DNA of 64,000 bases, from positions 3,906,001 through 3,970,000 of the forward strand of contig LSAX01000003.1 in NCBI GenBank assembly GCA_001557505.1, written 5' to 3'. Of this stretch, positions 10,620 through 19,986 are shown piece after piece. Made by a program: the position numbers and the translations under genes. Source of the stretch: Reticulascus tulasneorum. Taxonomy: Eukaryota; Ascomycota; Sordariomycetes; Glomerellales; Reticulascaceae. Position 1 is the first letter of the stretch. Every line of letters starts with the position of its first letter. Under the pieces are notes generated by a model that did no database searches, was not told the origin of the DNA, and saw nothing but the letters and a program-made list of their open reading frames with translations.

Positions 10620-13600
10620 ATGGGCCAAAATTTGGGGCTCGAAAAGCTTTCTCCGTGGTTCACGATGGACTTCTCGGAACCATATATGTATGGTGGCTTC
10701 CAAAAGCATCTCCTGGGCCAGAATGCAACCAGCAGGACTGGAACCCGCTTCGGAATCGATACTGTGCTGTATTCGGCCGTCACCAGCATGAACACTCGCC
10801 ACCTTGCCATCGCCCAAGCGGCTATCGCGGCCTGCCTGCTCTGCATTGCAATTGCTCGCCCTCTCCTACGGCGGCCTCTATGGCTTAGCAGATTTGCCCG
10901 AGAAGAGGCTCGGAGCCTCCGGAAAGAGGCATGGACATTCTGGACCATATTCCTCGGGTTTTTTGCAGTTGCTGGGCTCGTTTTGACCGTGAATGCTGCC
11001 CTTTTCCCGCCATTCGATGCATTCGAGATGCTCGTGGTGGTGCCCTGGCTTGTGCTGGTCCTCCTCACCGCTATGGACCGGCCAACGACAACACCGAAGG
11101 CGTTGCTGGTACTCTACGCGACCATATTTGCTTGTGACCTTGGGGCACTCTTGTTAACTTACAAGTCGCTTACGACCCCAATCACACACACTCTTGCGAG
11201 CGCGGCTATCACCGTGGCTGCTATCCTGGCCATTCTCTTCATGCCGATGAGGGACCCGTACCTCGACAGCAACGGCATTGGCAAATCACGTCCAACGTAC
11301 GAGCTCCGCAGTCCGGAAGACAATTTGACTCTTTGGAATTTCATGACTGTTTCATGGATGGCACCACTGATTGCGCAAGGGAAAAAGAAGCAGCTAAACG
11401 ACGAGGACATCTGGCAGCTGCCGTACGAGTTTCAACATGGGAGGCTGCATGTCTTGTTCCGAGATCTGAGAGGATCAATCATCAGGAGACTTTTCGTGGC
11501 TAACGGCCTAGATCTTACAATCATCTCTGGTCTCGGAATACTGGAATGTACTGCAAACCTTTCCGTGCCTCTGCTGCTCGAGCACCTGCTGGCGTCCATG
11601 AAAACAGGCGTGGGCTACAAGGAGGCTTCACTTTGGGCATCAGCAATCCTGGCGGTGCGTCTCATTGCCTGCCAATCTTCCGTGTTTTCATTATGGTTCT
11701 CGAGACGATGTTACGAGAGGTCTCGCGGCGAGATGATCACGACCTTATACGCCAAAACCTTGACGAGGAAATCAATTGGCCAGCACCATGTCGAAAAAGA
11801 CGAACCGCCGCACGATGTTGACGGGCATCTGACTACATCATACGGGGAGCAGAGTCGCCTGAATCGGGTCTTAACGTGGTTTGGGTTACGCAGGAAATCC
11901 CCTGTGTACCACCGAGTCGCCGAATCAAAGAAGCCTGCGACGACGGGCAAAATTTTGAACCTGATGAGGAGTGACGTCTACGAAGTTGCGCAGCGCTTCT
12001 GGGAATTCTCAGCACTGGTCACCAAGCCACTACAGTTTATCCTTTCATTCTGGCTCGTATGGCGGCTCATCGGCTGGCCGTGCCTGCTGGGAATCGCGTG
12101 CGTCTTCGGTGCCCAGATACTGAACAGCGTATTCATTCACCAGCTAATCAGGGTGGAACGTCTCCGACGAGCTGCCACGGATTTGAGGCTTCAGGCAACC
12201 TCGCAATTCGTGGAGGGCCTTCGGCATCTTCGATGGTACGACTGGCAGTCGAAGTGGCTTGAAAGAATCATGGACTCGCGGCAGAGCGAGCTAAACCTGC
12301 GAATCACCACCGGTCTGTGGAGGATTGGCATTTCAGCAATCAACGTGGCATCCGGAACTCTCTTCTCCGTGGTCACGTTCTTTGCCTACACATTCATCGC
12401 AGGAAATAGTCTGCCAAGCGAGGTTGCATTCCCTGCCCTACAGCTCTTCGCGATGCTGGAAACAAGTTTGAAGGAATTGCCCAATTTGTACACAGTATTC
12501 CTGAACGCCACAGTTGCCATGCGTCGCATCGAGGAATTTATGGAGGAGCCTGACAAGGAAGAAGCGTCTGCCGATTCTAGGACTACAGATATCGAGTTCG
12601 ATGGCACTTCTCTTGCCTGGCCAGGCTACGATGGCCTTGTTCTGAAAGACATCAAGATGGTCTTTCCCAAGGGCCTCACTGTCGTGTTTGGAAGGGTCGG
12701 TTCAGGCAAGACTGCCTTGTTGCAGGCAATACTTGGCGAGCTGGACATTCGAGACGGCGACTGCACACTGCCAAGCGAGATGGTTGGCTACTGTGCTCAG
12801 TCGCCATGGCTTCAGCACATGAGCATTCGAGACAACATCCTCTTCTCGGCGCCATTCGACCCAGTAAGATATGCACGAACTCTCGACACCTGCGCACTGC
12901 TGCCAGACCTCGCCAACTTCAAGCACGGCGATCTTTCCGACATGGGCGAAAACGGCATTGGCCTCTCCGGCGGCCAGCGAGCCAGAGTGGCGCTGGCCCG
13001 GGCTGTTTACTGCCAGTCGCGCATTCTCCTGCTCGACGACCCACTGGCTGCGCTGGACCACAACACCGCGGAGACAATCGTTCGGAAGCTCTTCCAGGGC
13101 CCTCTGATGGAGGGTCGTACAGTTGTCCTTGTCACGCACCGTGTTGACTTGTGTCTCCATTTGGCAGATCAAATCATAGAGATAGAGGATGGCACGGCGC
13201 GTGTCCTAGACTCGCAGGAGGCTGCTCTTGAAGTGGCCAAGTTCTTGAGCGAAGAAGGCGATCAGGATGCTGTTCATGGAGACCAGGATGCTGTCATGAA
13301 CGAAGAACAGCATATCGCTGCCATCCCCGACAAGTTTATCGAAGAGGAGCACCGGGCTTCAGGTGGAGTTGTTGCCTCTGTGTACTGGGCATACATCAGG
13401 GCAGGCGGACTAAAGTCGTGGGCCGCCTTGATCCTCGTCTTTGGCCTCCTCAGATTCGCCAGCGTCTTCAACACATGGTTCATAAAAGCCTGGACGGAGG
13501 GTTATGCCACCTATAACACCCGGGCCGTTGTTAGCCCCAAAGACCGATCCAAAGGTATATTCGATGGCTTGCCCAACCCAGACAATGACGTGGAACCGTG

Positions 13601-15092
13601 GGTGTTGGTTTACTTGAGCATTGCACTGGCGCAGACAGCCATCTTCATTGTGTCGGAGTGCCTCTTGCTTACCATGATCTACAAGGCCGCCAAAGATTTG
13701 TTCAGACAGGTCATCGAGAAAGTCAGCCGTGCCACTTTCAGGTTCTACGACGTCACTCCAGTTGGTCGCTTGATGAACCGCCTGCTATCAGATATTGGCA
13801 TGATTGACGGTGGCATCATGTCCCCTCTCCAACAAGTTGCTTTCTGGACGATCTCGTGGGCTACCAGTATGGCCGTCATCGCGAGAGTCGCACCGCCGTT
13901 TCTCGTCTTCTCGGTCTTACTCACTCTCTGGTTCGTCTACATCTTCCTAAGGTTCCTGCCCAGTTCGCAGAGCCTTCGGAGGTTGGAGATGGCATCGCTG
14001 AGCCCGCTGATGTCCAACTTCGGCATCCTGATGGATGGCCTGGGGACGATCAGGGCCTTCAAGGCACAGCCCCACTTCCAGAACCGCAACATCCAGGTCA
14101 CGGATGCCTTCCAGAAGATGGACCACTTCTACTGGAGCTTGCAAGCATGGCTGATGTATCGGTTCGACGCACTCTCCGCGGTATCTACCTTTGTCCTCAC
14201 CTTCCTTTCCATCTACCTCGGCCTGACGCCCAGCATGACTGGCTTCGTTCTTCAAACTGCCTCTGGTTTCGTGGAAGCCACTCACGCCCTCTGCAAGCAG
14301 TACGGCACATTACAGATGGACTTTGTCTCGGTAGAACGAGTTATTGAGCTTCTTGACATCGAAGAGGAACCCAGCGGAGAGATCGAGCCGCCGCCGATGT
14401 GGCCGTCAAGCACCGACGACATCACATTCAAGTCTGTGACGCTGAGATACGCGCCACATCTGGATCCCTCCCTGTCAGACGCTTCCTTCTCTATCCCCGG
14501 CGGTTCGACCTGCGCTGTTCTGGGAAGGACGGGTTCGGGCAAATCTACGCTCGCTCTCGCACTGCTGGCGACAATGCATCCAACAGAAGGTCACATTTAC
14601 ATCGGCAACACCATACTCTCGGAAGTGGATGTGCACGCATGGCGTCAACGCATCAGCTTCGTCGCCCAGGACCCAGTCCTATTCCCAGGGACTTTGAGAG
14701 AGAACCTGGACCCGCTAGAACAGCACTCCGATGCTGAGTGCATCGCCGTCCTGCATCGGGTCCTCGGACAAGAATGGACCTTGGAATCGCACGTGGATGG
14801 AGGGGGCAAGAATCTCAGCCAAGGCCAACGGCAACTGGTGGGCATTGGTCGGGCGGTGCTCAGGCGAAGCCCGATTGTCGTGCTCGACGAGGCTACGGCT
14901 TCGATAGACAAGGAGACGGCGGAGCGGGTGTACGAGGTGCTGCGGGAGGATCTGAAGACGAGCACGGTGATTACCATTGCCCATCGGCTGGAGGCTGTCA
15001 AGGATGCGAACTACTTTCTCCGGCTGGATGCCGGGAAGGTTGTCGAGCATGGGCCTACGAAGAACATCGGAGGGGGTAACGGAAGAGAGTGA
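10620..15092 (+). CDS. ABCC/MRP-type ABC transporter, full length
   Basis: A 1490-residue, intron-free ABC exporter of the C (multidrug-resistance-associated) subfamily, expected in the plasma or vacuolar membrane. The order is N-terminal membrane segments (about residues 60-210), TMD1, NBD1, TMD2, NBD2. NBD1 has Walker A GRVGSGKT near residue 691, signature LSGGQ near 782 and Walker B ILLLDDP near 802. NBD2 has Walker A GRTGSGKS near 1301, the atypical signature LSQGQ near 1399 and Walker B IVVLDEA near 1419. NBD1 has Asp after Walker B where NBD2 has Glu. That asymmetry is normal for ABCC proteins, so only the second site should be fully catalytic. The start is the first ATG in frame; M57 (10788), just before the first hydrophobic segment, is an alternative. 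It is the last member of the co-oriented oxidase trio, so it could export that pathway's product. The substrate is unknown. Confidence 0.92.
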   Translation: MGQNLGLEKLSPWFTMDFSEPYMYGGFQKHLLGQNATSRTGTRFGIDTVLYSAVTSMNTRHLAIAQAAIAACLLCIAIARPLLRRPLWLSRFAREEARSLRKEAWTFWTIFLGFFAVAGLVLTVNAALFPPFDAFEMLVVVPWLVLVLLTAMDRPTTTPKALLVLYATIFACDLGALLLTYKSLTTPITHTLASAAITVAAILAILFMPMRDPYLDSNGIGKSRPTYELRSPEDNLTLWNFMTVSWMAPLIAQGKKKQLNDEDIWQLPYEFQHGRLHVLFRDLRGSIIRRLFVANGLDLTIISGLGILECTANLSVPLLLEHLLASMKTGVGYKEASLWASAILAVRLIACQSSVFSLWFSRRCYERSRGEMITTLYAKTLTRKSIGQHHVEKDEPPHDVDGHLTTSYGEQSRLNRVLTWFGLRRKSPVYHRVAESKKPATTGKILNLMRSDVYEVAQRFWEFSALVTKPLQFILSFWLVWRLIGWPCLLGIACVFGAQILNSVFIHQLIRVERLRRAATDLRLQATSQFVEGLRHLRWYDWQSKWLERIMDSRQSELNLRITTGLWRIGISAINVASGTLFSVVTFFAYTFIAGNSLPSEVAFPALQLFAMLETSLKELPNLYTVFLNATVAMRRIEEFMEEPDKEEASADSRTTDIEFDGTSLAWPGYDGLVLKDIKMVFPKGLTVVFGRVGSGKTALLQAILGELDIRDGDCTLPSEMVGYCAQSPWLQHMSIRDNILFSAPFDPVRYARTLDTCALLPDLANFKHGDLSDMGENGIGLSGGQRARVALARAVYCQSRILLLDDPLAALDHNTAETIVRKLFQGPLMEGRTVVLVTHRVDLCLHLADQIIEIEDGTARVLDSQEAALEVAKFLSEEGDQDAVHGDQDAVMNEEQHIAAIPDKFIEEEHRASGGVVASVYWAYIRAGGLKSWAALILVFGLLRFASVFNTWFIKAWTEGYATYNTRAVVSPKDRSKGIFDGLPNPDNDVEPWVLVYLSIALAQTAIFIVSECLLLTMIYKAAKDLFRQVIEKVSRATFRFYDVTPVGRLMNRLLSDIGMIDGGIMSPLQQVAFWTISWATSMAVIARVAPPFLVFSVLLTLWFVYIFLRFLPSSQSLRRLEMASLSPLMSNFGILMDGLGTIRAFKAQPHFQNRNIQVTDAFQKMDHFYWSLQAWLMYRFDALSAVSTFVLTFLSIYLGLTPSMTGFVLQTASGFVEATHALCKQYGTLQMDFVSVERVIELLDIEEEPSGEIEPPPMWPSSTDDITFKSVTLRYAPHLDPSLSDASFSIPGGSTCAVLGRTGSGKSTLALALLATMHPTEGHIYIGNTILSEVDVHAWRQRISFVAQDPVLFPGTLRENLDPLEQHSDAECIAVLHRVLGQEWTLESHVDGGGKNLSQGQRQLVGIGRAVLRRSPIVVLDEATASIDKETAERVYEVLREDLKTSTVITIAHRLEAVKDANYFLRLDAGKVVEHGPTKNIGGGNGRE

Positions 15093-16892
15093 GGGTTGTT
15101 GTGCATTGGTGGATGTTACGTTTGGCGGGCTTTAGCTTTCCTGGCTACTACTGGATAGATACATCCCGGGACTGGTTGCATTGGATACACGGTGATAGAT
15201 AAAGATTGTTTATCGTGCTCTGCGCCGCCCGACTTGATACGTGATCCCCGTAGACCATGGCCAGTTGTGTCACCATTGTGATCTGGCATCGAGTTCCGGT
15301 ACCTCCAATGCTAGAATCACGAGAGCAGCGAGTTGTCTGGGTATGAGCGAGCTCTGCCCATACAGAGAGTGCGAATTGGTGTAGGTTTGAGAGGGAAATG
15401 CTCTATTGATTCGCCGACCAGACAGACAGACACAGAAGCATTAGCCCCCATCCTGGGAATCATCTGTCCGGAAACGTCTATAGACGTCGAACGAACAAAG
15501 AGAGCCCTGAAAGTGTAATAAGACTCCCGCATCCATCCCACTCCATCCCCGCCACACACCCGATCCCCGCAGTCTAAACTGTTCGAAGTCTCCAGGTTCC
15601 AGAACCCTCCAGCTCAGCACCCAAGCCACCTCCACACTCTCCATACGACCTCCCGAAGCACAACGCCCACCATCCCGAAACTCAATCCGGGTGCAACTCA
15701 AGCCGAAAAAAGCTTCTTTTTTGCTGCCGCGCCGAACAACACACGCAGCCCCGATCTGCAGCTAGCCTCTCTCCTCTCCCTCTTATTCTTCCCTGACAAA
15801 TTCCATCTCAAAAGCCAAGTGCCAATCTGATTCGTAAACAAATCCGACAGCAGCCACCCGCGCGCTGCAGACAGCAGGGGGGGTTAGGAAAGAGTTTCCT
15901 TTCCGATACTGCTAACATGTACCTTATACTGCCCGTCGCCGGCGCCACGTGTTTCAGCTGCAGACAGCCATAGGCAAAAGAGGGGCTGCGGGGGATTGCT
16001 GCAGACGCGATCGCGACGCGTGTGGAGGGTAGGTAGGTGGCTGGCTGGCTGGCTGGCTGTCGATCCCGGGCTTGCGCCAACGTCCTTCATAGTGGAGGGG
16101 TGGGGGAGGAAGGCAAGCGGAAGAAAATTGGTTGGAGGGATCATGTCACGAGGTACGAGGAGGAGCAAGAAAGTCATTGAAACTTGTAGTTTTTATTATC
16201 CCTTGGGATATTCTCCTCGACACTCCGGGGACGCAAGGTCCACGAAGCCGGAGGCTGTGATATCGGCAACCATGACGGCGGCAACACACAGCTTGATTCA
16301 CCTTCCATCCACCGCCCACCACCAAGCACAACTGTAAGGTACATACATACACGTCGATGTGCAACATCGCACACGGGTCGTGACACCCAATCGCCATCCC
16401 CACTGTTGCTTTCCGTTTTCTGTATTGTAAATCTTTTTCGCTTTCCTCCTTGCGGCCGGTTCCCATACTCCGTATCGCAAAAGTTCTTCCAGGTTTCCCA
16501 AAGCCTTGTTGAGGACTCCCCTGTCCCCTTCCTCCCAGGTCTAAAAGTTTTTCTGTTCCCGTTCTCCATATGTTCCCAGGTAAAATAGCAGGTATCTACA
16601 GGGCTCTGCATCGCTGCAAGAGTCGGGTTTGGTCTAGACAATAGACAATAGACATAGACAATAGTGTTTGTAGTCGTTAGACAGACATAAAAAAAGAAAA
16701 AGAAAAGAACAAGGTTTGCTAGGGAAAAACATGCGCCTGGATCGGCGAGGTGGTGTCAAATGAGTGACGAAAGTCGGGTATCTTGAACGAAATGAAAGGT
16801 AGCGATCGTCGGTGTAGCTCTAATGTCATCGTGTTCCAATCGTAGCGGCAATAAGTCGTTAAAGGGTTGTCAGCTCCAGGTATTGAAGCCGC
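15093..16892. other. Convergent intergenic region, no gene seen
   Basis: About 1.8 kb between the 3' ends of the ABC transporter (plus) and the Ser/Pro-rich gene (minus), presumably holding both 3' UTRs. It includes the GGCT microsatellite and a short run of imperfect ACAATAG repeats near 16636-16665. ORFs here are short and mutually overlapping. I found no domain. Confidence 0.5.
16039..16058. repeat. (GGCT)5 microsatellite
   Basis: Five perfect GGCT units, preceded by a related GGTA-rich stretch. Simple-sequence repeat in non-coding DNA. Confidence 0.8.
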
Positions 16893-18653
16893 TCATCGCC
16901 GCAGTCCCACCTTCCCGGCGAGATGTCGCCAGAAGCGCGAGCCTTTACGTTCTTCGCTCCTCGCGCGCACCATGACGCTATCTCGCACCATGGGGCCGAC
17001 GATGTCCTCGTCGCCTCGGGCCGGGAACTTGCCCTCGGCGTCCAGCAGGCGTGGAATTGCTGTCGGCATGCCGTCTTCGAGTCGTCGCCACTGCATGCCA
17101 GCAAAGACGTCGTCGTTGGCGGGTCGGCCCATGATGGCTGCACTGCCACTACCAGCTCGCCTGCGGCCGCGTCCCCGACTTCTGCTTCTCGCCGTGCTAT
17201 CGCTCGTTTCCTCTTGCAGGTTGATATTGCTGACTGCAAGGATGCGCTCCATCATCTCCTCATGCATCGTCCTCCACGACTTCTCGATCTCGGCCCACTT
17301 CGCCTCCGTGAGTGCGTATGTCTTGCTGGTCTGGCCATAGTTCTCGCCAGTTCGGACCATGTGCTTGGTGTAGTTGACACGTGCAGTGTCCCAGTCGGCG
17401 CGAAGCTTGCGCAAGCCCTCCATGTTTGCGTTTTCAGGTTGGTATGGCAAGGGGGTGATGGTGAAGTTGGCATGGCCTAGTCTGTCAGACCACTCGTCGT
17501 GGTCTTGCAGGATTGCAGGGAATGGCACTAGGAAATCGGGGCTAGCTGCTGAAGGTCGGAATGAAGAGACAGAGGGTTTCGCGCTCAGGGAAGGCACGTG
17601 GCTGTGGGATAGAGGCTGATGCGCGGGGATTTCGGTCGCGGCGGAGGACGGCGCCACAGTTGGTGATTGAAGAGGTGATTGCTCGGGGATCTCCGTTTGC
17701 GAGTCGGTCATAAGGGGTGGCAAGAGAGGTGTAGTAGCGAGAGCACGGTCTCGTTCTATACTCGAGCGTGCATTGGCCTTCTCGATATCGATGGCCGAGG
17801 GCAAGCTGATGCTTTCGTTGCTTTCCCAGAAGGAGAGTGCAGGGGTGGTGGGCATGGGTGGCTCATTGCCTCGGTCGTACATTTGGTACGCCGGGCTGGA
17901 CAGAGAGGACGATCGGCTTGAAGCGGCGCGCGACATTGACACCGGGATAGCATGATCGAAGGTCAGTTCATTCGTTGGCGAGGCGGTAAGCACGGCTCGT
18001 TTCGTCGACTTCCATCTTGACAGGTTTGGGAAACGGGTTCCGAATCGCGTCGCAAGGCCTGCAAATGGCGATTCTGCGCCGTCCCGTCGTTTCCTCCCCA
18101 TCCTCGCGTTGGACGTGAAGTCGGTGTCGCTCAGGAAGCCGATATCGTAATCGATATCGTAGTCGGCAGGCATGGCGCTATGAATCATGTCGGAGCTTTC
18201 GCGGTGCATGCAGGGCTCGTCGCCTGTACGCGCCATCATCGCGTTAGTAATTGGTCGGGGAGGGCTGGACGTCCGGGGCACCTTACACAAGCAGTCATAC
18301 AAGTCGAAGTGGTCCGGCATGATGGTGTCCTCGTCCTCCCGCTCCATGGGCTCCTCCTGGACATCTGGTAATTGGCGCTTCCCTGATTTGCTGAGCGATG
18401 CTGACGTGGGCGACGACGGGCTCTCCAAGCATGTCGGGGGCAGTTCCAGCGATGATGTCGAGCTCGAGTACCGCAAGTGACCGCGCGAGGAGAAGGTGGG
18501 TGTTACTGGCGTTGCCACGTCAGAAGACGACGAGTTCTCGGCGTAGTAGACGTAGGAAACATCGCCCGTTTCGCCGTTCTTCTGGACCGCCTCCAACTTC
18601 CTCCGCTCCTCGACGAGCTGAGGGAGTATTAACGGCTTCAGCTTGGGCGACAT
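16893..18653 (-). CDS. Ser/Pro-rich protein of unknown function
   Basis: A single open frame of 586 aa starting at the ATG at 18653. I do not recognise a named domain. The first about 370 residues are rich in Ser, Pro, Thr and acidic residues and are probably disordered, with basic patches such as GRKRRDG that could be nuclear-targeting. A better-ordered C-terminal part follows. It begins around the HDEWSDRLGHANFTITPLPY segment and continues with a predicted helical stretch (KLRADWDTARVNYTKHM) and a Lys/Arg-rich RSRSRGRGRRR segment. The C-terminal layout looks like a lineage-conserved fungal protein, not a random ORF. The long gene-free upstream interval (11.6 kb) and its pyrimidine/purine tracts may belong to this gene's leader and promoter. 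No signal peptide or membrane segment is visible. Confidence 0.7.
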   Translation of the reverse strand: MSPKLKPLILPQLVEERRKLEAVQKNGETGDVSYVYYAENSSSSDVATPVTPTFSSRGHLRYSSSTSSLELPPTCLESPSSPTSASLSKSGKRQLPDVQEEPMEREDEDTIMPDHFDLYDCLCKVPRTSSPPRPITNAMMARTGDEPCMHRESSDMIHSAMPADYDIDYDIGFLSDTDFTSNARMGRKRRDGAESPFAGLATRFGTRFPNLSRWKSTKRAVLTASPTNELTFDHAIPVSMSRAASSRSSSLSSPAYQMYDRGNEPPMPTTPALSFWESNESISLPSAIDIEKANARSSIERDRALATTPLLPPLMTDSQTEIPEQSPLQSPTVAPSSAATEIPAHQPLSHSHVPSLSAKPSVSSFRPSAASPDFLVPFPAILQDHDEWSDRLGHANFTITPLPYQPENANMEGLRKLRADWDTARVNYTKHMVRTGENYGQTSKTYALTEAKWAEIEKSWRTMHEEMMERILAVSNINLQEETSDSTARSRSRGRGRRRAGSGSAAIMGRPANDDVFAGMQWRRLEDGMPTAIPRLLDAEGKFPARGDEDIVGPMVRDSVMVRARSEERKGSRFWRHLAGKVGLRR

Positions 18654-19968
18654 GGTGCCGAAGCTGGGGGGAGTCTAAGACGACTCAATGGTGTGTGGTG
18701 TGGTGCAATACACGGTCGCAAGCTGGTTGAGGTTTTATTTTCGAGTGATGATGTAGAAAAGCTTTGTTGTCGCTCTTTTTTTTTTGGGAGGGTGAGTGGG
18801 TGGGTGGTGGGGTAATAACAGAATTAAGCAGCGTGCAGACCGGGTGATGGGTGAGTCTATGTATGTACTTGCGTACCGTCCTGGCAGGACAGAGAGCACC
18901 GTAGTAGGGTACGAAGTACCTAGAGTAGGTAGTAAGGTAAGGTAGCGTAGCCCGTGTGGTGGGTGCTTTTTAGGGCGGGCTTGACTGAAATGGGGATGGC
19001 CGGGATGAGACGAAAAAGGCGCGAATGGGGGGAGGCCTGGTCTGGTCTGGTCTGGCTGGCGTGCGTCCGTCCTCTTTGTTCCTTTCCTGCTCGCTTCCGT
19101 GCCGCCGTCCAATAACCAAGGTAGGTAGGTAGACGGATGGCCAAGCTGCCCAAAATTGGGAAGGGAAAAAGAAAAGAAGATGTTTTGCGGGTGATCAGTT
19201 TGCTTCAACCATCGGAATCTCTACCTCCACATCTTATATTCCCTTCTCTGTCGTCGTTTCCAGTCTTTCTCTCATGCGTGGTTCCGCGGGGGGGGTTGCT
19301 TTTCGAGGCGATCACGAGGGCAACATACGTGGTTTTGTCCTGACCGCGACCAGATGCCTTTTTCAAGGAAAAAGTTTCGGGCCCTTCTGCGTTTTCCCAA
19401 TGAACTGCGACGTCTGTCCAGGGGTCGAACAACTTGAACTGGTCCACGTGTACGGTGCGGACTTGAAAGTAGTCGAGGTGGTAGTTGGGCGTGTGTACAG
19501 GTGGGCGACAAAAAAAAATATATGTGTGTGTTGTTGTTTCTGAGCAAATCCCTTCCTTTCCAATCAATCAGGGACGGCGTCTTCCCCAATGCGACGAAGT
19601 TGCAGCTCCTGGTCTCTGCGAAAGCGGGCCACACACACTTCTCTTTCTCGCTCTCCCAAAACCTGGAAACAAGTTGCTGGGAGCACGTGCAAGGGCGATG
19701 GCAGCGGCAGCAGACACACTGCGTTTTCGTTTGAGAGGCTGGTGCGTGTCCTGCAAGAAGCGAATGTTGCAGGTGTCGGCGATATATTGTGTGGTGCTTC
19801 CCCAGGTAGAAGCGAAGGACGGGTTGCGACAGGTTTTTGATGAAGAGGGAGAATGGCTGGTAGGTGCTGGGGTTGATTTGGGGGGGGGATAGTTTTGCCG
19901 TTGAAGGACGTGTTGTCCGGGGGTGGTGGTTGTGGTGCGCGTGGGCGTGGGCGGGAGAGAGACGGGGG

Positions 19969-19986
19969 GAGAGAGAGAGAGAGAGA
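19969..19986. repeat. (GA)9 microsatellite
   Basis: Nine GA units on the plus strand, within the purine-rich region upstream of the minus-strand gene at 18653. A short TC run (six units, 21081-21092) lies about 1.1 kb further on. Confidence 0.8.
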
